64,000 nt of DNA, taken from contig NZ_JAAMRE010000002.1 in the NCBI RefSeq assembly GCF_013522705.1, positions 62,001-126,000 of the forward strand, given 5' to 3'. The DNA comes from Pseudomonas lurida. Lineage in GTDB: Bacteria; Pseudomonadota; Gammaproteobacteria; Pseudomonadales; Pseudomonadaceae. Shown piece by piece: positions 48,704-57,579 of this stretch (positions are counted from its first letter, which is position 1; each line of letters begins with the position of its first letter). The position numbers and the translations under genes are program-made. Below the pieces are notes generated by a model. That model made no database searches. It was not told the origin of the DNA and saw only the letters and a program-made list of their open reading frames with translations.

Positions 48704-51129
48704 TGCCACGTGGGTTTGGCCCTTGGCCGGTCTCGCGCCTGGCGGTGGCGATGTTTATCGGCACCACAGCGAATGCATTCGGTGAAACAGCGGTGGAATT
48801 CGACCTCTCGGTGGTGCAGGCGCGCGGCCTTGATCCGAAGCTCGCCGAGTACTTTAGAACAGCCCCGCGCTTCACCGCCGGGCAAAGTCGGGTCGCCCTG
48901 AGGGTCAACGGTGTGTCCGCCGGACAGGTGCTGACCACCTTCGATGAGCAAGGCCGGCTGTGCCTGGATGCCGCGCTGCTTGAGCAGGCAGGTATCGATG
49001 AGGCGTTCATACCGTACGCCGCGTCGACGCAATGCGCGCTGCCGGCCGAGACGCTTGCCGGCGTACAAGTGCAGCTTGATCCTGGCACCCAGCAGGTGTC
49101 GTTGCTGGTGCCCACGGGACTGCTGCGCAACGGCGCGCGCGCGTCCAAAACCTGGACGACGGGCGGCACGGCCGGGGTGGTGAACTACACGGCGCTGGTG
49201 TCCGCCAGCGCAGGGCCTGCCTATTCCAGCCAGTTTCGTCACGTGGGGGTGGAATGGGGCTTCAACGCCAATGATTGGGTGGTGCGCAGCCGCCAAAGTT
49301 ACACCCGATCGAACGACGCCTCGCAGGTCGAAAACCTTTACACCCACGCCTCAAGGACCTTGGAGCGCTACCAGGCCACTGTCCAGGTGGGCCAGCTCAC
49401 ACTGCGCTCGCCGCTGTTTGCAGGCGGGGCCTTCACCGGGATCCAGATGTTGCCCGAAGCAGGCCTCGCCCAACGGTTCGATGGGCAGTTGGGCGATGGC
49501 ACGCAGGTCGAAGGCATTGCCTACGGGCCTGCCCGTGTCGAGGTGCGTCAAAGCGGTGCGCTAATCCACACCACGCTGGTTCCCAGCGGGCCTTTCGTCC
49601 TGCGCGATGTGCCCCTGCTGAGCGGGCGGCTGGACCTTGAAGTCAGCGTGATAGAGGACGGTGCCGAGCCCCGCCGTTTCTGGGTGCCCGTCGACAGCCT
49701 GCGCCCACTGGCGATTGCGGCGTCCCCCGGGTTTGCCCTGGCGGCGGGGCAGGTTCGCCGATTTGCCGACGATACGCGCGAAAAGCCGTCGTTTGCGGTC
49801 GGTAGCAAGGATTGGCTGTTGAGCCCTTCGACGTTGCTGACGGGAGGATGGATGGGCGCCGGTGACTATCAATCCCTCGGCCTTGGCGTTCAGCACGCGT
49901 TGGGCCGCGACACCACGGTGAGCGCGCAGCACCTGGGCTCTCATGTCGCGACGGCGGGGGCGGGGCACAGTCTTAATGCTGCCGTGAACACATCGCTCGG
50001 CGCCGGTGTTTCCGCCGGCTTGACCTGGACGCGACGCAGCCAGGGGTTTCGGGCTCTGGATGACGTCGCGCTGGATGCCCGCGATAGCAATCCCTATGAG
50101 CGGGCGGAGCAACAATGGGGGGCGTCGTTGAGCTATTCCGATCAGGCGTGGGGTGCCCTGACGTCTTCCGTGTCGCAGTACCGCCTGGCAGGCGCCGCGG
50201 ATCGCACGAGCGTGAATGTCGCCTGGTCACGCGCCTTTGCCGACGCCAGCCTGTCGTTGAGCGTTCGCCATGACAGCGGCGGCGATGACCGGGGGATCGG
50301 TGTCTACACAAGCCTGACCCTGCCGTTCGGGCATCGCCGCGTGAGCGTTTCGGCGCGCCATGACGAGCGGCAGGGCACGCGCACCGGCGCGCGTTACAAC
50401 GAGCACATCAGCGATACCGCCAGCTACAGCCTTGCCGCGGATCGCAGCGATACCGGCCGCACCGATCTTTCCGCGCGCCTGAGCCTGCTGCCGCGCTACA
50501 CCAGTGTTGAGCTGGGGCATGCGCGCGGCGGTCTGGGGCAACGCAGCTATGACCTGTCGCTCAATGGCGGCCTGGCGCTGCACGCGCACGGCGTGACGCC
50601 TTCGCCATACGCCGTGCGCGATACCTTTGGTGTGATCAAGGTCGGCGAGGGCGCCGGCGTCAAAGTCAATACACCCCAGGGGCCGGTCTGGACCGATAGC
50701 TCGGGGCATGCCGTGGCGGCGAGCCTGCCGGCATTTTCCGCGAGCCGGTTGGAGGTCGATCCTCGCAGCCTCAAACGGAACACCGACGTGCTCAATGGGT
50801 TCCGGGAGATCGAGGCCGGGCGTGGCGCTGTGCCACGGGTCGAATTTGCCCTGGCCAGTGCCCGGCGCCTGTTGCTGCGCGTGCGCACCGACGCGGGGGG
50901 TTGGGTGCCCAAGGGCGGCGCGGTGTATGACAGTGCCACGGGTGCCTACCTTACCAACGTGGTTGACGCCGGTCTGGTGTACCTGGCCGACGCACCGGAG
51001 CAATTGAAGCTGTACGTCTCCATGGCCGACGACCGGCGCTGCGTTATCGAGTTGGATACCCGGCGCATTGCGCAAACCGCGGCGCCGTATCAAAGCGCCG
51101 AAACGACCTGTAGCCAAAGGAGCCCCTAA
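48703..51129 (+). CDS. Fimbrial outer-membrane usher
   Basis: The 808-residue protein is a FimD/PapC-type usher, with a signal near AFGET, an N-domain (EFDLSVVQARGLDP), a beta-barrel, a plug region (GVEWGFNANDWVVRSRQSY) and C-domains (AYLTNVVDAGLVYL). It is somewhat shorter than typical ushers of about 830-870 residues. It overlaps the chaperone and the downstream subunit gene by single start-stop overlaps, so the operon is tightly coupled. Confidence 0.9.
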   Translation: MPRGFGPWPVSRLAVAMFIGTTANAFGETAVEFDLSVVQARGLDPKLAEYFRTAPRFTAGQSRVALRVNGVSAGQVLTTFDEQGRLCLDAALLEQAGIDEAFIPYAASTQCALPAETLAGVQVQLDPGTQQVSLLVPTGLLRNGARASKTWTTGGTAGVVNYTALVSASAGPAYSSQFRHVGVEWGFNANDWVVRSRQSYTRSNDASQVENLYTHASRTLERYQATVQVGQLTLRSPLFAGGAFTGIQMLPEAGLAQRFDGQLGDGTQVEGIAYGPARVEVRQSGALIHTTLVPSGPFVLRDVPLLSGRLDLEVSVIEDGAEPRRFWVPVDSLRPLAIAASPGFALAAGQVRRFADDTREKPSFAVGSKDWLLSPSTLLTGGWMGAGDYQSLGLGVQHALGRDTTVSAQHLGSHVATAGAGHSLNAAVNTSLGAGVSAGLTWTRRSQGFRALDDVALDARDSNPYERAEQQWGASLSYSDQAWGALTSSVSQYRLAGAADRTSVNVAWSRAFADASLSLSVRHDSGGDDRGIGVYTSLTLPFGHRRVSVSARHDERQGTRTGARYNEHISDTASYSLAADRSDTGRTDLSARLSLLPRYTSVELGHARGGLGQRSYDLSLNGGLALHAHGVTPSPYAVRDTFGVIKVGEGAGVKVNTPQGPVWTDSSGHAVAASLPAFSASRLEVDPRSLKRNTDVLNGFREIEAGRGAVPRVEFALASARRLLLRVRTDAGGWVPKGGAVYDSATGAYLTNVVDAGLVYLADAPEQLKLYVSMADDRRCVIELDTRRIAQTAAPYQSAETTCSQRSP

Positions 51130-51659
51130 TGACAGGCACAACGATGAAGGGCGTCCTCTGCGCCGTGGCGCTCTGCTACGGCCCGGCTGCGCAAGTCCAG
51201 GCTGAGTGCAGCTTGCTGTTGAGTTCGCCTCAGGTGGTGTTCGAACCAGGCCCGCGTTCGGCGCTGCGACCCGGCAGCGCTGGCGGTGACCTGAGTTTTG
51301 GCGTGCGGCGTGTGTGGTTGAACGCGCAGTGCCGGCAATCGCAGCCGATGAGCTTGCGGTTCGAGGCTCCTGCAGCGAACGCCCAGGCCTATCGCTTCGG
51401 CGTGGGTCGTTTGCAGGTGCGCGTGCGTGCCGCGCGAGTGGATGGGCGCTTGATCGAAGACTGGCGCGACGCGGATGCAGCTGCACGGGACAACGTATTG
51501 CGCCCAGGCGACCGCGTGCGGCCCTGGCACAATGGCCAGGCGCTGGCAGGTCGCCATTTGCAGTTGGAGCTGGAGGTCGAGCCACTGGTGCCTCGGCAGG
51601 CGGCGAATGTCAGGGATATCACGCGGTTTGCAACAGTGGGGCGCTTTGAGCTGGAGTGA
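51129..51659 (+). CDS. Minor fimbrial subunit/tip protein
   Basis: The 176-residue product has a signal ending near VQAEC (about residue 25), then two cysteines (AECSLLL; NAQCRQS) spaced as in the first subunit, and the C-terminal strand ITRFATVGRFELE. It lacks an extra lectin domain, so it is a single-domain tip or minor subunit rather than a FimH-type adhesin. It is the last gene of the operon and ends 3 bases before the convergent mocR-type stop. Confidence 0.75.
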   Translation: MTGTTMKGVLCAVALCYGPAAQVQAECSLLLSSPQVVFEPGPRSALRPGSAGGDLSFGVRRVWLNAQCRQSQPMSLRFEAPAANAQAYRFGVGRLQVRVRAARVDGRLIEDWRDADAAARDNVLRPGDRVRPWHNGQALAGRHLQLELEVEPLVPRQAANVRDITRFATVGRFELE

Positions 51660-51662
51660 GGG

Positions 51663-53081
51663 TCAGTCGCTTGCCAGCATCGCCGTCGCGGCCGCTCCGA
51701 CCTTGCGCACCGCTTCTTCAATCTGCGGGGTGGGTTTGGCCGAGTAATTCATGCGCAGGCAATTGCGGTACTTGCCCGACGCGGAAAAAATGCTGCCGAC
51801 CGCCACCTGTACCCCTTGCTGCATCAACGTGCGGTTGAGCTTGAGGGTATCGAAGCCCTCCGGCAGTTCTACCCACAGCATAAAGCTGCCCTGTGGCCGA
51901 CTGGCGCGTGTGCCAGCCGGGAAATAGCGGCTGACCCAATCGAGCATCAGGTCGCGATTGCGCTGATATTGCGTACGCATCCGCCGCAAATGCGGTTCGA
52001 AGTGGCCACCCTTGAGAAATTCCGCGATGGCGATCTGCGGCTGCGTGGCGGTGGAGCCGGTGCTGATGTATTTCATGTGCAGCACGCGTTCCAAATACCG
52101 GCCCGGCGCAACCCAGCCAATGCGCAGGCCTGGGGCGAGGGTTTTGGAGAACGAACTGCACAGCAGCACGCGGCCGTCTTCGTCGAAGGACTTGATCGTG
52201 CGCGGGCGCGGGTAGCTGTAGGCCAATTCGCCATACACATCGTCTTCGATGATGGCCACGTCAAAGCGCTGGGCCAGGGTCAGCAGCGCGCGTTTGCGCG
52301 CTTCCGGCATGATGTAGCCCAAGGGGTTGTTACAGTTGGGGGTCAGCTGGATGACCTTGATCGGCCATTGTTCGAGGGCCAGCTCCAGGGCTTCGAGGCT
52401 GATGCCGGTGAGCGGATCGGTGGGGATCTCCAGGGCTTTCATGCCCAGCCCCTTGAGGGTCTGCATGGCGCCATGGAAGCTCGGTGAGTCCACCGCGACG
52501 ATGTCGCCCGGCTCACAGATGGCGTGGATGCTGGCCGATAGCGCTTCGTGGCAGCCGGTGGTGATCACGATGTCTTCGGCGCCCAGTTGGCAGCCGGAAT
52601 CCAATGACAGCCGGGCGATCTGCTCGCGCAGTTCCATACAGCCCAGGATGTTGTCGTAGTACAACCCCGGCAGATCCTGGCGCCGGCTGACGCGGGCCAG
52701 GCTGCGCAGCAAGGGTTTGAGGGTGGGCGACAGTACATCGGGCATGCCACGGCCCATCTGTATGACGTCTTTGCGCGGCACAGCGCGAATCAGTTCCAGC
52801 ACCTGGTCCCACTGGGAGATTTCCACCGGGCGCTGTGCCGGCCGTCCTACCTCCGGCAACGCAGGCAGCTCACGGCTCGCGGGCACGAAGTAACCAGACT
52901 TGGGTTTAGGTGTCGCCAGGCCGTGGTCTTCCAGCAGGCGATAGGCCTGTTGCACGGTGCTCAGGCTCACCCCATGTTCCACGCTTAACGCCCGTACGGA
53001 GGGCAACCGGTCGCCTGGGCGATAGAAGCCTTGTTCGATGCGAGTGCCCAGCAGCTCGGCGAGGTTGACGTAGAGGGTCAT
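51663..53081 (-). CDS. MocR/GntR-type regulator with aminotransferase domain
   Basis: The 472-residue protein has an N-terminal GntR winged helix (about 1-75, GDRLPSVRALSVEHGVSLSTVQQAYRLLEDHG). A fold-type I aminotransferase domain with IIEDDVYGELAYSY and the PLP lysine segment SSFSKTLAPGLRIGW follows. MocR regulators sense PLP-linked ligands. ATG 53081 gives the family start. It is divergent from a DUF1127 gene, with operator-like repeats between them. Confidence 0.92.
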   Translation of the reverse strand: MTLYVNLAELLGTRIEQGFYRPGDRLPSVRALSVEHGVSLSTVQQAYRLLEDHGLATPKPKSGYFVPASRELPALPEVGRPAQRPVEISQWDQVLELIRAVPRKDVIQMGRGMPDVLSPTLKPLLRSLARVSRRQDLPGLYYDNILGCMELREQIARLSLDSGCQLGAEDIVITTGCHEALSASIHAICEPGDIVAVDSPSFHGAMQTLKGLGMKALEIPTDPLTGISLEALELALEQWPIKVIQLTPNCNNPLGYIMPEARKRALLTLAQRFDVAIIEDDVYGELAYSYPRPRTIKSFDEDGRVLLCSSFSKTLAPGLRIGWVAPGRYLERVLHMKYISTGSTATQPQIAIAEFLKGGHFEPHLRRMRTQYQRNRDLMLDWVSRYFPAGTRASRPQGSFMLWVELPEGFDTLKLNRTLMQQGVQVAVGSIFSASGKYRNCLRMNYSAKPTPQIEEAVRKVGAAATAMLASD

Positions 53082-53147
53082 GGCGGTCGCTCCCGGGGAC
53101 CAGTACAGATCCTGGGAAAATACAGGATTCAACTTTCAAGTGGCAGT

Positions 53148-53188
53148 ATCTGTATGGATTTAATAAGCGCTTGTTGAATCTGTAATGG
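53148..53188. promoter_or_regulatory. Direct repeats between mocR-type and DUF1127 genes
   Basis: ATCTGTATGG (53148-53157) and ATCTGTAATGG (53178-53188) are direct repeats 30 bases apart, about three helical turns. An inverted copy, GTACAGAT, lies at 53103-53110. MocR dimers are known to bind spaced direct repeats, so this is the likely operator. Confidence 0.5.
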
Positions 53189-53247
53189 TTTGGTCCACTC
53201 GCTCATTCTAGTCACTCATGGCAACCGACAAATGAGGGGCAGCAAAA

Positions 53248-53472
53248 ATGAACGGTATGAGCGATGTGCGCCTGAGGTTATACAGTCAGGAGCTGGAGGC
53301 TGACCAAGCTCGGGCCGCAACGCCGGGCGATATCAGCCGTTGGGGGCTGTTCTGGCGCCGTCGCCACACCCGCAAGGCCTTGCTGCACTTGACCGGCGAG
53401 CAACTGCGCGACATCGGCTTGAGTGCCGAACAGGCGCTGGAGGAAGGCCTGAAACCGTTCTGGCGTGATTGA
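53248..53472 (+). CDS. DUF1127 small Arg-rich protein
   Basis: The 74-residue protein ends in the DUF1127 pattern RRRHTRKALLHLTGEQLRDIGLS. Such proteins are linked to RNA-related or phosphate/carbon adaptation roles, but the function here is unknown. A GAGGGG precedes the ATG. It is divergent from the MocR-type gene and probably its target. The stop overlaps the base before the convergent oxidase stop. Confidence 0.85.
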   Translation: MNGMSDVRLRLYSQELEADQARAATPGDISRWGLFWRRRHTRKALLHLTGEQLRDIGLSAEQALEEGLKPFWRD

Positions 53473-54765
53473 TCAGACCAGCTCTTTGAGGCGGTGCCAA
53501 AGCATGCCCAATGCCAGCAGCGGCGAGCGCAGATGCTTGCCGCCGGGAAAGGTCATGTGCGGCACCTGGGCGAACAGATCGAAACGCCCGTGCTGCTGGC
53601 CGCTGATTGCTTCGGCCAGCAGCTTGCCCGCCAGGTGTGTGGCATTGAGGCCATGGCCGGCGTAGGCCTGGGCGTAATACACATTGGGCTGATCGCTCAG
53701 GCGCCCGATCTGCGGCAGGCGATTGGCGCCGATGCCGATCATGCCGCCCCATTGATAATCGATCTTCACGTCGGCCAGTTGCGGGAACACCTGCAGCATT
53801 TTCGGACGCATATACGCGCCGATGTCCTTGGGGTCCCGACCGGAATAATGGCAGGCCCCGCCGAACAGCAGGCGCCGGTCGGCCGACAGGCGGAAGTAGT
53901 CCACGGTCACCCGCTGATCGCAGACGGCCATGTTGCGCGGCAGTAATTGAGTGGCCTGGGCCTGGCTCAAGGGTTCGGTGGCGATGATGTAGCTGCCGGC
54001 GGGCAGTACCTTGCCGCTCAGATGAGGGTTAAGGCCATTGAGATAAGCGTTGCAGGCCAACACCAGCGTATTGGCGCGTACCGTGCCCTGGGCGGTGTGG
54101 ACTTGGACTTCGGGGCCGTAGTCGATACGCGTCACTGGCGATTGCTCGAACAGCTTTACGCCTTGTTGCGCGGCGGCGGCGGCTTCGCCGATAGCCAGGT
54201 TCAGCGGATGCAGGTGGCCGGAGCCCATGTCGATCATGCCGCCCACATAGCGCCCGGAACCGATCACACTGTCCATTTCGTTGGCTTGCAGCAGGCGCAC
54301 TTCATGACGATAGCCGAGGCTGCGCAGTTCTTCGGCATCTTCGGCCAGGCCTTGCAGGTCGCGAGGCTTGTTGGCGAGGTCGCAATAGCCCCACGTCAGG
54401 TCGCACGCGATCTGAAAGCGTTCAACGCGCTCGCGCACGATCTCCACGGCCTCAAGGCCCATCAGTTTCATCTGTCGGACCCCGTCGGTGCCGATGATGC
54501 TGGCGAACTGGTCCAGGCCATGACCGACCCCGCGGATCAATTGCCCGCCGTTACGCCCGCTGGCGCCCCAGGCGATTCTGCGGGCCTCCAGCAGCACCAC
54601 GCTGAACCCGCGCTCGGCCAGTTCCAGGGCGGTATTGAGCCCGGAAAAGCCACCGCCAACCACACACACATCGGCTGTCACCTCGCCCGTCAGCGCCGGG
54701 TAGTCGGGCTGCGGCAGGCTGCTGGCGGCGTAGTAGGAATCAGTGTGGCGGGCGCTTGTGATCAT
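53473..54765 (-). CDS. FAD-dependent gamma-glutamylputrescine oxidase-like protein (PuuB/PauB family)
   Basis: The 430-residue protein has an FAD-binding DAO fold (VCVVGGGFSGLNTALELAERG) and family features GASGRNGGQL and GAGHGLNATHLAGKLLAE-like AYAGHGLNATHLAGKLLAE. By similarity and context it oxidises gamma-glutamyl-polyamines or other amines to aldehydes that pauC could take. ATG 54765 has AGGGA eight bases upstream; ATG 54774 is an alternative. It is convergent with the DUF1127 gene. Confidence 0.85.
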   Translation of the reverse strand: MITSARHTDSYYAASSLPQPDYPALTGEVTADVCVVGGGFSGLNTALELAERGFSVVLLEARRIAWGASGRNGGQLIRGVGHGLDQFASIIGTDGVRQMKLMGLEAVEIVRERVERFQIACDLTWGYCDLANKPRDLQGLAEDAEELRSLGYRHEVRLLQANEMDSVIGSGRYVGGMIDMGSGHLHPLNLAIGEAAAAAQQGVKLFEQSPVTRIDYGPEVQVHTAQGTVRANTLVLACNAYLNGLNPHLSGKVLPAGSYIIATEPLSQAQATQLLPRNMAVCDQRVTVDYFRLSADRRLLFGGACHYSGRDPKDIGAYMRPKMLQVFPQLADVKIDYQWGGMIGIGANRLPQIGRLSDQPNVYYAQAYAGHGLNATHLAGKLLAEAISGQQHGRFDLFAQVPHMTFPGGKHLRSPLLALGMLWHRLKELV

Positions 54766-54880
54766 GGGGAGCATCCCTGTTTGGAAAATTTGACGCAGGA
54801 TACAGCGGTCGGACGATGCTGTCTGCGCAGGGCAATTTGCGGCAGAATCCACGCCTGTTCGCCGTGGGGTACGTGTTTCG

Positions 54881-55234
54881 ATGAGTTGCAACCGTCAGAA
54901 GATCAGCGCATTGCGCCGTCAGATTCCTTCGTTCGAATGTGTGCCGGGGTGCCATGACTGTTGTGGGCCGGTGACCACCTCGCCCGAAGAAATGTCGCGC
55001 CTGCCGCGCAAGACTGCTGCCGAGCAGGAGACCGCCATGGACGAGCTGAACTGCGTTCATCTGGGCCCCACGGGCTGCACGGTGTATGACGAGCGGCCGC
55101 TGATCTGTCGGCTGTTCGGCACCACCGAAACCTTGCCATGCCCCAATGGGCGTCGACCGGTGGAGCTGATTCACCCACGGGTGGAAAAACAGATCCACGA
55201 ATACATGGCCAGCACCCGGCAGGTATTGGTTTAG
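54881..55234 (+). CDS. YkgJ-type cysteine-cluster protein
   Basis: The 117-residue protein has the zinc/iron-chelating YkgJ pattern FECVPGCHDCCGPV, then CTVYDERPLICRLFG. It is probably a metal-binding protein of unknown role. It overlaps the end of the convergent Lrp-family gene by 4 bases. Confidence 0.85.
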   Translation: MSCNRQKISALRRQIPSFECVPGCHDCCGPVTTSPEEMSRLPRKTAAEQETAMDELNCVHLGPTGCTVYDERPLICRLFGTTETLPCPNGRRPVELIHPRVEKQIHEYMASTRQVLV

Positions 55235-55719
55235 TCCGGGATCGGCAGGTTAAGGCTCTCTTTAACCTCTTCCATCACGATGTAGCTCTTGGATTCGCGC
55301 ACGTGGGGCAGCTTGAGCAGGATGTCGCCCAGTAATTTACGGTAGGAGGCCATCTCGGAAATCCGCGCCTTAACCAAATAGTCAAAGTCACCGGACACCA
55401 GGTGGCACTCCAGCACATGGGGCAGTTTCAGCACGGCGCGGCGGAACTCCTCAAAGGTGTCGCCGGACTTGTAATCCAGGCTGATCTCGACAAATACCAG
55501 CAAACTCCCCTTCAAGTGCTGCGGGTTGAGCCGCGCGTTGTAGCCCATGATGATTCCCTCGCGCTCCAGGCGCCGTACGCGCTCGGTGCAGGGTGTGGTC
55601 GAGAGGCCGACTTTTTCCCCCAGCTCAGTGAACGAGATGCGCCCATCGGTTTGCAGGATGCGCAGGATATTGCGGTCGATCTTGTCCAGCTCCCGCTTGG
55701 TCTGGGTGTTGGTACGCAT
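55231..55719 (-). CDS. dadR: Lrp-family regulator of D-alanine catabolism (DadR)
   Basis: The 162-residue protein has an AsnC-type winged helix (ILRILQTDGRISFTELGEKV, then STTPCTERVRRLEREG) and a RAM ligand-binding domain. Its divergence from dadA matches the P. aeruginosa locus where this regulator activates dadAX in response to L-alanine. ATG 55719 gives the usual N-terminus; the frame upstream is not conserved. The 155-base gap to dadA likely holds its binding sites. Confidence 0.9.
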   Translation of the reverse strand: MRTNTQTKRELDKIDRNILRILQTDGRISFTELGEKVGLSTTPCTERVRRLEREGIIMGYNARLNPQHLKGSLLVFVEISLDYKSGDTFEEFRRAVLKLPHVLECHLVSGDFDYLVKARISEMASYRKLLGDILLKLPHVRESKSYIVMEEVKESLNLPIPD

Positions 55720-55874
55720 AGGGGATACGCCTCTGTTAAAACGGTTTTTGCCGAGAATTGTCGCCAAATATAGGCATTTATATAGTGAAATGCACTGGCG
55801 ATTGCTTTTTATACTGCGCCCATCATTGCTCGAATAACACACGTCGGCGGCCAAGCCGCGATGAGGATATAAAA

Positions 55875-57176
55875 ATGCGCGTTCTGGTCTTGGGTAGCGG
55901 CGTCATTGGGGTAACCAGTGCGTACTATTTGGCGCGGGCCGGTTTTGAAGTGGTGGTGGTCGACCGCCAGCCCGCCGCTGCCATGGAAACCAGTTTCGCC
56001 AACGCCGGCCAGGTGTCCCCAGGCTATGCCTCGCCCTGGGCCGCGCCGGGCGTGCCGCTCAAGGCAATCAAATGGCTGCTGCAACGCCACGCGCCATTGG
56101 CGATCAAAGCCACCGCCGATATCGATCAATACCTGTGGATGGCCCAGATGCTGCGCAACTGCACCGCCAGCCGGTATGCGGTGAACAAAGAGCGCATGGT
56201 GCGTTTGTCCGAATACAGCCGTGATTGCCTCGATGAGCTGCGCGCCGAGACCGGCATTGCCTACGAAGGCCGAAGCCTGGGGACCACCCAACTGTTCCGC
56301 ACTCAGGCGCAGTTGGACGGCGCCGCCAAGGACATCGCTGTACTCAAAGAGTCCGGTGTACCGTTCGAGCTGCTTGATCGTGCCGGCATTGCCCGCGTGG
56401 AACCTGCTCTGGCCAGCGTCACCGACATCCTCGCCGGTGCTCTGCGCCTGCCCAACGACCAGACCGGCGACTGCCAGATGTTCACGACGCGCCTGGCCGA
56501 CATGTGCAGGCAATTGGGCGTTGAGTTCCGCTTCGAACAGGATATCCAGCGCCTCGACCACGCGGGCGAGCGCATCAACGGTGTATGGATCGACGGCAAG
56601 CTGGAAACAGCCGATCGTTATGTCCTCGCCTTGGGCAGTTATTCGCCGAAGTTGCTCAAACCGTTGGGTATCAAGGCGCCGGTGTACCCGCTCAAGGGTT
56701 ATTCGTTGACCGTGCCGATCACCAACCCGGCGATGGCGCCCACCTCGACCATCCTCGACGAGACCTACAAGGTCGCGATTACCCGTTTCGACAACCGCAT
56801 CCGCGTCGGCGGCATGGCTGAGATCGCCGGTTTTGACCTGTCGCTGAACCCGCGTCGACGCGAAACCCTGGAGATGATTGTCAACGACCTTTATCCTCAA
56901 GGCGGCGATCTGGCCCAGGCTTCGTTCTGGACCGGCCTGCGTCCGACCACGCCCGACGGCACGCCGATTGTCGGTGCCACACCGTTCAAGAACCTGTTCC
57001 TGAATACCGGCCACGGCACCCTCGGTTGGACCATGGCCTGTGGCTCCGGTCGTTTGCTGGCCGACCTGATGGCCAGGAAAACCCCGCAGATCAGCGCCGC
57101 GGGCCTCGATATTTCCCGTTACGGCAACCACCAGGAGTCCGCAAAACATGTCAATCCAGCGCCAGCTCACCAATGA
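55875..57176 (+). CDS. dadA: D-amino acid dehydrogenase small subunit DadA
   Basis: The 433-residue flavoprotein has the FAD motif [21 protein letters not shown] and the DAO C-terminal [14 protein letters not shown]. It oxidises D-alanine and other D-amino acids to imino/keto acids at the inner membrane, passing electrons to quinone. ATG 55875 follows GAGGATA. It overlaps the RidA-family gene by 29 bases. Confidence 0.96.
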   Translation: MRVLVLGSGVIGVTSAYYLARAGFEVVVVDRQPAAAMETSFANAGQVSPGYASPWAAPGVPLKAIKWLLQRHAPLAIKATADIDQYLWMAQMLRNCTASRYAVNKERMVRLSEYSRDCLDELRAETGIAYEGRSLGTTQLFRTQAQLDGAAKDIAVLKESGVPFELLDRAGIARVEPALASVTDILAGALRLPNDQTGDCQMFTTRLADMCRQLGVEFRFEQDIQRLDHAGERINGVWIDGKLETADRYVLALGSYSPKLLKPLGIKAPVYPLKGYSLTVPITNPAMAPTSTILDETYKVAITRFDNRIRVGGMAEIAGFDLSLNPRRRETLEMIVNDLYPQGGDLAQASFWTGLRPTTPDGTPIVGATPFKNLFLNTGHGTLGWTMACGSGRLLADLMARKTPQISAAGLDISRYGNHQESAKHVNPAPAHQ

Positions 57177-57501
57177 GCGCATGAGCCAGATCGTTGTTCA
57201 CAGCGGTACCGTGTACCTGGCCGGGCAAGTCGGCGATGACATGAGCGCCGGGATTGAACAGCAGACTCGCGAGACGCTCGCCAATATCGAGCGCTTGCTG
57301 GACCTGGCCGGCACCGACAAAACCAGACTGCTGTCGGTGACGATTTACCTGAAGGACATCGACGCCGATTTCGCCGGCATGAATGCAGTGTGGGACGCGT
57401 GGCTGCCCAAAGGCGTTGCCCCGGCACGCGCCACCGTTGAAGCCAAGCTGTGCGAACCGCACATCCTGGTAGAGCTGTCCGTGGTGGCCGCGCTGCCTTA
57501 G
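57148..57501 (+). CDS. RidA-family protein of the dad operon
   Basis: The 117-residue protein is a Rid/YjgF homologue ([33 protein letters not shown]). It sits inside the dad operon and overlaps dadA, so it may hydrolyse imines produced by DadA. A CAGGAG within dadA is its ribosome-binding site. A strong terminator follows 15 bases after its stop. Confidence 0.92.
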   Translation: MSIQRQLTNERMSQIVVHSGTVYLAGQVGDDMSAGIEQQTRETLANIERLLDLAGTDKTRLLSVTIYLKDIDADFAGMNAVWDAWLPKGVAPARATVEAKLCEPHILVELSVVAALP

Positions 57502-57516
57502 ATTCAGATCCCTCTC

Positions 57517-57552
57517 CCGGCGCCGAGGCTGTTGATCGGTGCCGGTTTTTTT
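57517..57552 (+). terminator. Intrinsic terminator between the dad ridA and dadX
   Basis: CCGGCGCCGA and TCGGTGCCGG form a 10-bp stem (one G-U pair) with a 9-base loop, followed by seven Ts at 57546-57552. This is a textbook terminator in the middle of an array usually regarded as one operon. Confidence 0.85.
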
Positions 57553-57579
57553 CACTCCGCCGCCTAGAAGCCTGCCGCC

